From NCBI GenBank assembly GCA_946546075.1, contig CAMNNV010000061.1, positions 1-7,175 on the forward strand: a DNA stretch of 7,175 bases. Direction: 5' to 3'. The notes under the pieces were generated by a model. That model saw only the letters and a program-made list of their open reading frames with translations, made no database searches and had not been told where the DNA came from. Positions 1 to 6,039 of this stretch are shown here, in pieces. Made by a program: the position numbers and the translations under genes. The first letter of the stretch is position 1. Every line of letters starts with the position of its first letter. Source of the DNA: an uncultured Bacillota bacterium. GTDB lineage: Bacteria; Bacillota; Clostridia; Peptostreptococcales; Anaerovoracaceae.

Positions 1-1305
1 ATTATCAACACGCTTGATATCATAACGAAAAAGAGAAACGGAAGTGCTCTGGATCATGATGAGATCGAATATCTGATCAATGGATATACCAGAGGCGAGA
101 TCCCTGACTATCAGATGTCAGCATTTCTCATGGCAGTATATTTTCAGGGGATGACAAAAGAAGAGACGGTGTCTCTGACGAAGATCATGCGCGATTCCGG
201 AGATGTGGCTGACCTGAGCCAGATAAAAGGGATCAAGGTGGACAAACACAGCACAGGCGGTGTGGGTGATAAGACGACTCTGATCGTAGGTCCTGCAGCA
301 GCAGCCTGCGGAGTGCCTATCGCCAAGATGAGCGGACGAGGCCTCGGCTTTACCGGCGGTACGGTAGACAAGCTGGAAGCCATACCGGGATACAGGACGA
401 GCCTTGATCGTGATGAATTCACAAAACAGGTCAATGAAGTGGGTATATCCCTCATCGGACAGACGGGGAGCATAGCGCCTGCAGACAAGAAAATCTATGC
501 ACTGAGAGATGTGACCGCAACTGTAGAGAACATGAGTCTCATCACTTCCAGCATCATGAGCAAGAAACTCGCATCGGGCTCCGATGCCATCGTTCTTGAT
601 GTCAAATGCGGACGCGGTGCCTTCATGAAGGACGAAGAGTCTGCTGCAGAACTGGCATCTCTGATGGTGGAGATCGGCAAAGCTTCCGGCAAGAAAACCA
701 TGGCGCTGATCACGGATATGGATCAGCCTCTGGGAAAAGCAGTGGGTAACACCCTTGAGGTGATCGAAGCGATCGACACATTAAAATCAAAAGGTCCGGA
801 AGACATTACGGAACTGAGCATCGAGCTTGCCGCAATGATGATCTTCGCAGGGGAGAAGGCACCGGATCTGGAAACAGCCAGAGAAATGGCCGCCGATGCC
901 ATCCGTTCAGGGGCGGCTCTCGATAAACTGAGGAATCTGATTTCGGCACAGGGAGGAGACCCTCGCGTCGTAGATGACTATTCACTGCTTCCTCAGTCAG
1001 ATGGTGTGTATGAAGTCATCTCGGATGAAGAGGGGTACATCGAGCAGATCGATGCCATGACGATCGGAGTGGCGTCTCAGCATACAGGTGCAGGAAGGGC
1101 CAAAAAGGAAGACAGCATTGATCCGGGCGCAGGGATCGTCCTGGAAGTCAAAACAGGCGATAAAGTCAATAAAGGCGACAGATTGGCCCTGATTTATACA
1201 TCAAAAGATGATGTGGCACCGATAATTGAAGAGGTTAGAGCAGGTTTTATTGTTTCTGAGAACAAAAAAGCGATTAATCGTTTGATAAAGCAATGTATTT
1301 TGTAG
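1..1305 (+). CDS. pdp: Pyrimidine-nucleoside phosphorylase, 5'-partial
   Basis: Cytoplasmic salvage enzyme that splits uridine, thymidine or deoxyuridine with phosphate into the base and (deoxy)ribose-1-phosphate. The frame is open from base 1, and the start codon lies outside the window. The first visible residues already align with the usual N-terminus (KKRNG, then IPDYQMSA at about residues 34-41), so only a few residues are missing. Visible signatures are the phosphate-binding KHSTGGVGD (82-90), the family signature SGRGLGFTGGTVDKLE (111-126), and the pyrimidine-binding Arg, Ser and Lys in ALRDVTATV and SSIMSKK (near 169, 184 and 188). The C-terminal domain carries GAGRAKKEDSID. The visible 434 residues match the family length. 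Uridine/thymidine activity (Pdp) is favoured over a strict thymidine phosphorylase (DeoA) because of the Bacillus-like sequence, but this is inference. Oddities are KCGRGAFM where relatives have a small residue at the Arg, and an AT-rich last 20 codons. Confidence 0.95.
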   Translation: MINTLDIITKKRNGSALDHDEIEYLINGYTRGEIPDYQMSAFLMAVYFQGMTKEETVSLTKIMRDSGDVADLSQIKGIKVDKHSTGGVGDKTTLIVGPAAAACGVPIAKMSGRGLGFTGGTVDKLEAIPGYRTSLDRDEFTKQVNEVGISLIGQTGSIAPADKKIYALRDVTATVENMSLITSSIMSKKLASGSDAIVLDVKCGRGAFMKDEESAAELASLMVEIGKASGKKTMALITDMDQPLGKAVGNTLEVIEAIDTLKSKGPEDITELSIELAAMMIFAGEKAPDLETAREMAADAIRSGAALDKLRNLISAQGGDPRVVDDYSLLPQSDGVYEVISDEEGYIEQIDAMTIGVASQHTGAGRAKKEDSIDPGAGIVLEVKTGDKVNKGDRLALIYTSKDDVAPIIEEVRAGFIVSENKKAINRLIKQCIL

Positions 1306-1308
1306 TAT

Positions 1309-1337
1309 ATTGTATATGCAAATCATAATATTACAAT
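1309..1337 (+). promoter_or_regulatory. Candidate promoter with overlapping inverted repeat before the TetR gene
   Basis: TTGTAT (1310-1315) and TACAAT (1332-1337) are spaced by 16 bases and could be -35 and -10 elements. The same bases form the inverted repeat ATTGTA-N17-TACAAT, so a bound dimer would cover the promoter. An alternative pair is TTGTAG (1300-1305) with CATAAT (1324-1329), spaced 18. No intrinsic terminator is visible after the phosphorylase, so read-through from upstream is also possible. Autoregulation by the TetR protein is inference only. Confidence 0.4.
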
Positions 1338-1373
1338 GGCAGTAATGAGAATAGCAGCTAAGGGGGGTAATAT

Positions 1374-2057
1374 ATGAACATAAAGAAAACAAGAGAAGCT
1401 ATTCTGGATAGTTCAATAGAAATCTTTAACGAGAAGAAGACGTCAAAGGTCAGCACAGTGCAGATAGCGGATTACATGGGGATTAGTCCCGGCAATCTGT
1501 ATTACTATTTTCACAACAAAGAAGAAATCGTAAGGTGCATCTGGCATGAACGTATCATGAAGGATCTCGATGAAACGAGGAATCACCCGCTTGAACTATC
1601 GGATGGGCAGGATCTTGTAAGGATGCTGATTGTTCTGATCGATCATATCAGCAAGTATTATTTCTTCTATTCCGAGATATCAACACTTCTGCACAATGAC
1701 GATAAACTGGCAGAAGAGATGATCGAAGTCAAAAGAAATAATCTCCACAATCTTTATGCTTTTGTGCAGCGCATTTGTGATGATGGCCTGTTTGAACTGA
1801 AGGACGAGCATGAAATGATGTGGGCATCTGACAATATCAATGCAATGATCTGCAAAGTTTTCTGCGGGAACTTCTCATTCTCTCTTGAAATCGAGGATAA
1901 GAGCGCACGCAAAGAAGTATTTCTCGTGAACATCCTCAGGAATATGAAACCTTACTGCACAGAGGCGTGCTGGACGCAGGTCATTCAGCAGTTAAAGGAT
2001 GAAAATGTGGATCTTGAACATAATACGGATCTGCTCGTATCTCAATTCGTAGGATAA
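1374..2057 (+). CDS. TetR/AcrR-family transcriptional regulator
   Basis: A 227-residue DNA-binding regulator, probably a homodimeric repressor. The N-terminal three-helix domain spans about residues 5-55, with the helix-turn-helix in VSTVQIADYMGISPGNLYYYF (26-46) followed by the typical NKEEIV. The remaining all-helical part should bind a ligand and form the dimer. Its segment YYFFYSEISTLLHNDDKLAEE (95-115) resembles the 'FFYREL..LL..DP.L' pattern of a TetR subgroup (PF13972-like, from memory), which gives no ligand. The start is set by a strong purine run, AAGGGGGG (1360-1367), six bases before the ATG. The gene lies 68 bases after the phosphorylase and is followed by a good terminator, so it may be the last gene of that transcript or have its own promoter. 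The target is unknown. The two best candidates are its own upstream inverted repeat and the palindrome before the downstream glucosaminidase gene. Confidence 0.92.
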   Translation: MNIKKTREAILDSSIEIFNEKKTSKVSTVQIADYMGISPGNLYYYFHNKEEIVRCIWHERIMKDLDETRNHPLELSDGQDLVRMLIVLIDHISKYYFFYSEISTLLHNDDKLAEEMIEVKRNNLHNLYAFVQRICDDGLFELKDEHEMMWASDNINAMICKVFCGNFSFSLEIEDKSARKEVFLVNILRNMKPYCTEACWTQVIQQLKDENVDLEHNTDLLVSQFVG

Positions 2058-2076
2058 TAAAATAGGAATAACCAAG

Positions 2077-2108
2077 AAGAACGTTGCGAAAGGCGGCGTT
2101 CTTTTTTA
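2077..2108 (+). terminator. Rho-independent terminator after the TetR gene
   Basis: AAGAACG (2077-2083) pairs with CGTTCTT (2097-2103). A partly paired GC-rich interior (TTGCGAAAGGCGG) closes the hairpin, and T residues run to 2107. It lies 20 bases after the stop codon and separates the regulator transcript from the wall-hydrolase unit. Confidence 0.88.
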
Positions 2109-2124
2109 GCATATAAAAGGTGAT

Positions 2125-2144
2125 AACGTTGACTTTTCAACGTT
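2125..2144. promoter_or_regulatory. Perfect inverted repeat, candidate operator
   Basis: AACGTTGA (2125-2132) and TCAACGTT (2137-2144) are perfect complements separated by CTTT. The left arm overlaps the -35 hexamer of the promoter below, the classic place for a repressor. A second perfect 7-bp repeat, TTTTGAT / ATCAAAA (2143-2149 / 2156-2162), adjoins it and covers the -10. Both lie upstream of, or at, the expected transcription start, so they are more likely DNA sites than RNA hairpins. The protein that binds is unknown. Confidence 0.5.
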
Positions 2145-2157
2145 TTGATGGTAAAAT
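2129..2157 (+). promoter_or_regulatory. Sigma-A-type promoter with extended -10
   Basis: TTGACT (2129-2134), a 17-base spacer, then TAAAAT (2152-2157) preceded by TGG, an extended -10. This is the best promoter match in the window. The expected start near 2164 leaves a leader of about 60 bases. The leader ends in GGAG (2213-2216), eight bases before the ATG at 2225. GAGCGTT occurs twice in the leader (2170-2176 and 2214-2220, the latter touching the Shine-Dalgarno), with no clear meaning. Confidence 0.8.
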
Positions 2158-2224
2158 CAAAAAGAATTAGAGCGTTATTCAAGAGAAAAAATGCGTCAAA
2201 ATATAGATTAACGGAGCGTTTATT

Positions 2225-4114
2225 ATGTCAACTTACAGCGTGACAAAAAAGAATAAGCTGATCTGCGAGATCCTGGTGATCGTGATGCTCGCCGTAGCCT
2301 TTGCGGGATTCAGTCTTTTAAATGCTTCCAGCACATATGCTCTGTCAAATGTCCTCAAGGTAACAGCATCCAGTCTGACAGTTCGCTCAGATGCAGGAAC
2401 CAACTATAAGAAGGTCGGATCCCTGAAGAAGGGCACGTATAAGGTCATCAAAGGATCCAAGAAAGACAAGAAAGGTGTTGTCTGGTATAAGGTCAAAGCC
2501 GGTTCCAAGAAAGGATATGTAAGTTCCAAGTATGTTAACGTAATCAAAATATCGGTAACTAAAGTATCGGATCTCAAAGGCAAGGTCAATACCACAAGCG
2601 GCAGTCTTACAGCGAGAAAAGGTCCAGGAACCCTGTATGGCAAAGCCGGTTCATTGAAGAAAGGCAAGACATTTACCATCACAGGTAAAGCGAAAGATGT
2701 CAAAGGAGTCTGGTGGTACAGGCTCAAGCTCGACGGTAAGGACGTTTTCATGTCATCAAAATACGTTAAGACGACAAAGATAGCCACAACGACGAAGGCG
2801 ACAAGTTCTTCATCTTCGTCATCATCATCATCTTCTTCCTCGTCATCCTCGACATCTTCAAAGGCTACCAGCTCCTCTTCGTCCACAACGAAATCCACGA
2901 CAACGACGAAGGCCACAACCACGACTGCTGCCTATACATTTACCATCGGCACTGTGAAGACCTCATCCACACTCAATGTAAGGAGCGGGGCGGGCACCAG
3001 CTACGGTACACTCGGCAGCCTGTCAAATGGTGCGGTAGTCAACATCAAAGGCTCGGCGAAAGCCTCGAATGGTGTCACCTGGTATAAGATCGATTTCAAT
3101 TCGAAGACAGGATATATCTGTGCTTCCTACGTAACGACAAAAAAAGTCACATCGGATCAGGCATTTGAAACGGAGATGAAGAATCAGGGATTCCCGGACA
3201 GCTATAAGCCGGGGCTCAGACTTCTGCATGCAATGCATCCGAAGTGGAAGATCAAGGGCTATAAAGTAGGTCTTTCCTGGAGCAGTGCGCTTTCTGCCCA
3301 GACAAAGAGCCTTGGTGTCAACCTCGTCAGCAGTTCCGAACCGACATCCTACCGTTCCACTGCCAGCGGATCCTATAATTCCAAAACAAAGAAATGGACG
3401 AAGTTCGACGGCAGCTGGTATGCAGCAAACAAGACGGTCGTGGCATACTACATGGATCCGAGAAACTTCCTGGATGAAAACGGGATTTATCAGTTCATGA
3501 CACATAAATACGATTCATCCTCACAGAACGCAACGACAGTCAGGGCTGTAGTCAAAGGCTCATTCATGGAAACGAGAGCGACCGGCGACTCTACCTACCC
3601 GAAATACCCGGAACTCATCAATGCGGCAGGAAAGGCGGCAGGAGTCAACCCGAATGTCATTGCTGCGATGATCTATCAGGAACAGGGCAGCAAAGGCAGC
3701 AGCGGACTCATTTCGGGCACCTATTCCGGATATAAAGGCTATTACAATTTCTTCAACATCGGTGCTTATACCACATCTTCTATGACAGCCGTCCAGAGAG
3801 GACTGTGGTATGCGAAGCAGTCAGGTAGTTACGGCAGACCATGGAACAGCGTCTATAAGTCCATCAAGGGCGGCGCCAGCTTCTATGCGACCAACTATGT
3901 CAACGCGAAGCAGGATACATACTACTACAAGAAATTCAATGTCAAGAACGGTGCATCAAAGATCGGGACACATCAGTACATGACGTACGTAGCAGCCGCC
4001 GCCAAAGAAGGAAATCTGCTCAAGAAAGCTTTTCAGGGCAATTCGACACATGCGGCAGTTATCGAGATCCCGATTTACACAAGCATGCCTTCTGCTGCAT
4101 GCAAATTGCCATAG
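2225..4114 (+). CDS. Secreted N-acetylglucosaminidase with three SH3b domains
   Basis: A predicted exported peptidoglycan hydrolase of 629 residues that should cut the glycan strand at N-acetylglucosamine. The N-terminal signal peptide has a basic start (KKNK) and a hydrophobic core (about 12-33), with likely cleavage after STYA (about 36-39). Two lysine-rich bacterial SH3 domains follow (about 45-105 and 121-182; repeated 'SL-V/A-R...G-GSLKKG...WY...SSKYV'). Next come a Ser/Thr linker (186-236) and a third SH3b (239-304). The catalytic region (about 310-629) resembles LytD/GH73-type glucosaminidases: MDPRNFL (410-416), IYQEQG (483-488) with E486 the likely acid, YKGYYNFFNIGA (503-514), and the closing IPIYTSMP (615-622). 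Domain arrangement and C-terminus look complete. It is the first gene of a two-gene unit with its own strong promoter. The roles could be daughter-cell separation, wall turnover or growth; the sequence does not decide. The catalytic assignment is from remembered family patterns. Confidence 0.9.
   Translation: MSTYSVTKKNKLICEILVIVMLAVAFAGFSLLNASSTYALSNVLKVTASSLTVRSDAGTNYKKVGSLKKGTYKVIKGSKKDKKGVVWYKVKAGSKKGYVSSKYVNVIKISVTKVSDLKGKVNTTSGSLTARKGPGTLYGKAGSLKKGKTFTITGKAKDVKGVWWYRLKLDGKDVFMSSKYVKTTKIATTTKATSSSSSSSSSSSSSSSSTSSKATSSSSSTTKSTTTTKATTTTAAYTFTIGTVKTSSTLNVRSGAGTSYGTLGSLSNGAVVNIKGSAKASNGVTWYKIDFNSKTGYICASYVTTKKVTSDQAFETEMKNQGFPDSYKPGLRLLHAMHPKWKIKGYKVGLSWSSALSAQTKSLGVNLVSSSEPTSYRSTASGSYNSKTKKWTKFDGSWYAANKTVVAYYMDPRNFLDENGIYQFMTHKYDSSSQNATTVRAVVKGSFMETRATGDSTYPKYPELINAAGKAAGVNPNVIAAMIYQEQGSKGSSGLISGTYSGYKGYYNFFNIGAYTTSSMTAVQRGLWYAKQSGSYGRPWNSVYKSIKGGASFYATNYVNAKQDTYYYKKFNVKNGASKIGTHQYMTYVAAAAKEGNLLKKAFQGNSTHAAVIEIPIYTSMPSAACKLP
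2780..2932 (+). repeat. Low-complexity Ser/Thr linker coding region
   Basis: It encodes residues 186-236 of the glucosaminidase: an uninterrupted run of 16 serines (194-209), then blocks of Ser and Thr spaced by single lysines. Serine codons are mixed (AGT, TCT, TCA, TCG, TCC), so the DNA is a degenerate TCN repeat rather than a pure microsatellite. It likely forms a flexible, wall-spanning and possibly glycosylated tether between the second and third SH3b domains. The opposite strand reads as an acidic artefact. Confidence 0.85.
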
Positions 4115-4120
4115 GAGGTG
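4113..4120 (+). promoter_or_regulatory. Strong Shine-Dalgarno overlapping the upstream stop codon
   Basis: AGGAGGTG is a near-perfect ribosome binding site eight bases before the ATG at 4127. Its first two bases belong to the TAG stop (4112-4114) of the glucosaminidase. This supports co-transcription and efficient, possibly coupled, translation of the second gene, and fixes its start. Confidence 0.85.
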
Positions 4121-4126
4121 ACATAG

Positions 4127-4798
4127 ATGATATCGACTATAGTAAACAGACGGTCTCTCTTTAAGATCATCGCGGCTTTTATGATGAGCATGATGCTTTG
4201 CATATCCATGAGCGTCGTGGATTCCTACGCCGATGTGAATATCAAGGTGAAGGGTGCATCCGATCTCCAAAAGGGTGCGGGCTACACGGTCACCGTCGTG
4301 TTCTCGGGAGATGATCTGGGACGCGTAGACGGCCAGGCGACTTACGACACTTCCAAGCTGAGTTACGTTTCAGGAGGAAGCAGCTCCGGCGATAACGGAT
4401 ATATCGAACTAAAGGAAGCAGGTACCGGTGAGGACATCACCTTCAAACTCAAATTCAAAGCGATCGGAGCCGGCAGCACGGATATCAAGATCACCACGAA
4501 TGGAGTATATAATCTTGAAGAAGAGATGATCGGCACGCCGTCATCCTCACAGTCTGTCGATATCGCAGAGGAGGATGTGACGGAACCGGAAGAAGAAACG
4601 ACAGAGACGACTGAGGCAGAAACCTCATCCGATATCCAGGATGAGCAGACTACCGAGGCAACGGCAGATCCGGCAGCAGATCCCGCAGACGGGATACCGG
4701 GAATACTTAAGATCATCTTCGGGATCGCAGCAGCGGCACTTCTGGCACTGATCATCGTGATCATCGTGAGTCTCACGAAGAAAAAAAGGAAACATTAA
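4127..4798 (+). CDS. Membrane-anchored surface protein with cohesin-like domain
   Basis: A 223-residue exported protein of unproven function. A signal peptide covers about 1-35 (NRRSLFK, hydrophobic core, VDSYA). Residues about 37-124 read as a cohesin-like beta-sandwich: ADVNIKVKG, YTVTVVFSGDDLGRVDGQATYDTSKLSYVS in two stretches, then DITFKLKFKAIGAGSTDIKI. An acidic Glu/Thr-rich stalk follows (about 147-187). A transmembrane helix (about 191-216) ends in the basic tail KKKRKH, giving an ectodomain outside and a short tail inside. It starts 12 bases after the glucosaminidase stop with a strong ribosome site, so both are made from one transcript and may act together at the wall. Cohesins classically bind dockerins, but no dockerin is visible in the window, so the ligand is unknown. 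The domain call rests on pattern recognition and could be another Ig-like or carbohydrate-binding fold. Confidence 0.82.
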   Translation: MISTIVNRRSLFKIIAAFMMSMMLCISMSVVDSYADVNIKVKGASDLQKGAGYTVTVVFSGDDLGRVDGQATYDTSKLSYVSGGSSSGDNGYIELKEAGTGEDITFKLKFKAIGAGSTDIKITTNGVYNLEEEMIGTPSSSQSVDIAEEDVTEPEEETTETTEAETSSDIQDEQTTEATADPAADPADGIPGILKIIFGIAAAALLALIIVIIVSLTKKKRKH

Positions 4799-4821
4799 AA
4801 CGAATGGCTAAAACGAATGGC
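4796..4821 (+). repeat. Perfect 13-bp tandem duplication at the gene end
   Basis: TAAAACGAATGGC occurs twice back to back (4796-4808 and 4809-4821). The first copy supplies the TAA stop codon of the cohesin-like gene, and the second supplies the left arm of the terminator. Both copies are followed by T, so each contains AATGGCT, complementary to AGCCATT at 4839-4845. Confidence 0.9.
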
Positions 4822-4849
4822 TGACACATCCAGGTGCCAGCCATTTTTT
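4816..4849. terminator. Intrinsic terminator between convergent genes
   Basis: AATGGCTGACAC (4816-4827) pairs with GTGCCAGCCATT (4834-4845) with one A·C mismatch. The loop is six bases, and T residues run through 4849 on the plus strand. It ends the glucosaminidase/cohesin-like transcript. On the minus strand the same hairpin starts a few bases after the aminopeptidase stop and is followed by a shorter CGTTTT, so it may also serve that gene, less efficiently. Confidence 0.88.
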
Positions 4850-4850
4850 A

Positions 4851-5960
4851 TTATTTGAGATTTTCGGGGTTCAGTCCTTTGAGTTCGTCGATCACGAACA
4901 GACCGTCTTTTCGTATCAGTACATCGTCAAAGTAGATCTCTCCGCCGCCGTATTCGGGACGCTGTATATTCACAAGATCCCAGTGTACGGCTGATTTGTT
5001 GCCGTTCGGGGCATCTTCATAGGATGCTCCCGGTGTGAGGTGGAAGCTTCCGCATATTTTCTCATCGAAGAGGGTGTCCTTCATCGGGTCAAGGATGTAA
5101 GGGTTCACGCCGAGTGCGAATTCACCGAAATATCTGGCGCTTTCGTCTGTATCGAGAAACTTGTTGATGCGGTCGTTGTCATTGCAAGTGGCCTTGATGA
5201 TCTTGCCGTCTTTGATCTCGAACACGATGTTCTCATAGGTGAAGCCCTGTTCCTCGGAAGGCGTGTTATAGGAGATGATGCCGTTCATGGACTCTCGTAC
5301 CGGGGCAGTATATACTTCGCCGTCCGGGATGTTGCACTCGCCGTCACATTTGATGGCCGGGATCCCTTTGATTGAGAAGGTAAGGTCTGTGCCGGGGCCC
5401 GTGATATGCACCTTATCCGTGCTCTCCATGAGTTCCACGAGAGGATCCATCGCCTTGCTCATTTTGCCGTAATCAAGGGTGCATACGTCGTAATAGAAGT
5501 CTTCGAATGCTTCAAGGCTCGTGCCTGCAAGCTGAGCCATAGCATAATTAGGATATCTGAGCACGACCCATTTCGTGTTGTCCACACGCCAGTCCAGAGT
5601 AGGTCCTGTCAGTTTGTAATACATGTTCAGTTTATCGCCGGGAACGTCTGCAAGTTCAGAAGAATTATTGCTTCCGCGGACCGCGATATAGCACTGCATT
5701 CCTTTCATTTTCATGAGGCTGCATTCGTTCATGAAACGCACCTGTTCTTCGCTGCATCCGAGAAGGATCTCCCTTGTGATAGAGGAGTCCCGTATCTCTG
5801 CGAAAGGCAGGCCGCCGGCTTTGTATACGTCTTTGATCAGCTGCCTTGCGAGGGCTTTCGTGTCTTCACCTTCGTAGTCGATCAGCACCTTTTCTCCGGG
5901 CTGTACGCGGCAGGAATAATTGACAAGAAGGTCTGATAATTTCCTTATTCTTTCGTCCAT
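4851..5960 (-). CDS. M29-family metallo-aminopeptidase
   Basis: A cytoplasmic aminopeptidase of the thermophilic-type (AmpS/PepS/AmpT) family, removing N-terminal amino acids from peptides with a two-metal centre. It has 369 residues. The N-terminal part begins DERIRKLSDLLVNYSCRVQPGEKVLI. Candidate metal ligands and catalytic residues are all present in the C-terminal half: E215 in IPDGEVYTAP, E280 in GEFALGVNP, H307 in GSFHLTPGASY, then H326 and D328 in SAVHWDLV. The family is often around 410 residues. This shorter form lacks about 12 residues between the two histidines compared with AmpT as I remember it, which seems usual for a clostridial subgroup rather than a deletion. The start is supported by AGGTGA (5965-5970 on the complement) just upstream of the ATG. 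It runs convergent to the wall-hydrolase unit and divergent from the lipid kinase, as a single-gene unit. Confidence 0.93.
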   Translation of the reverse strand: MDERIRKLSDLLVNYSCRVQPGEKVLIDYEGEDTKALARQLIKDVYKAGGLPFAEIRDSSITREILLGCSEEQVRFMNECSLMKMKGMQCYIAVRGSNNSSELADVPGDKLNMYYKLTGPTLDWRVDNTKWVVLRYPNYAMAQLAGTSLEAFEDFYYDVCTLDYGKMSKAMDPLVELMESTDKVHITGPGTDLTFSIKGIPAIKCDGECNIPDGEVYTAPVRESMNGIISYNTPSEEQGFTYENIVFEIKDGKIIKATCNDNDRINKFLDTDESARYFGEFALGVNPYILDPMKDTLFDEKICGSFHLTPGASYEDAPNGNKSAVHWDLVNIQRPEYGGGEIYFDDVLIRKDGLFVIDELKGLNPENLK

Positions 5961-5993
5961 AAATTCACCTGGCTTTCTTAAAAATCTATGGCT

Positions 5994-5999
5994 ATTATA
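5994..5999 (-). promoter_or_regulatory. -10 element for the aminopeptidase
   Basis: The complement reads a perfect TATAAT about 34 bases upstream of the start codon. No convincing -35 hexamer lies 16-18 bases further upstream (TACTAA at best). The plus strand of the same stretch offers TATACT (5996-6001) and TATGAT (6007-6012) as possible -10 boxes for the lipid kinase, so the two divergent promoters probably overlap. Confidence 0.5.
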
Positions 6000-6027
6000 C
6001 TACGATTATGATATTTTTAGTAGTGAA

Positions 6028-6033
6028 GAGGTG
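6028..6033 (+). promoter_or_regulatory. Shine-Dalgarno deciding the lipid-kinase start
   Basis: GAGGTG lies six bases before the ATG at 6040, where the protein begins directly with the family's MKHYFIMNPVSG. An in-frame ATG at 5920 would add 40 unrelated residues, overlap the 5' end of the divergent aminopeptidase gene and its promoter, and is rejected. Confidence 0.88.
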
Positions 6034-6039
6034 TACGGT

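Noticed and set aside
2191..2211. Six-codon leader reading frame (MRQNID) before the glucosaminidase
   Set aside because: It has only a weak purine stretch upstream and no regulatory codon bias; a chance frame in an AT-rich leader.
2804..2860. Phase-variable repeat in the poly-serine tract
   Set aside because: The codons are mixed, with at most four identical TCA in a row, and changes in units of three would keep the frame.
2404..2922. Minus-strand reading frame with a long acidic run
   Set aside because: It is the antisense of the Ser/Thr linker and SH3b codons; TCN serine codons read backwards give Asp, Glu and Gly. There is no ribosome site.
4190..4210. Lipoprotein box around the LCIS in the signal peptide of the cohesin-like protein
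   Set aside because: The residue before Cys is Leu, not Gly, Ala or Ser, and a better signal-peptidase I site (DSYA) follows.
5920..6039. N-terminal extension of the lipid kinase from the ATG at 5920
   Set aside because: The added 40 residues have no family match, overlap the divergent gene and its promoter, and the Shine-Dalgarno sits before 6040.
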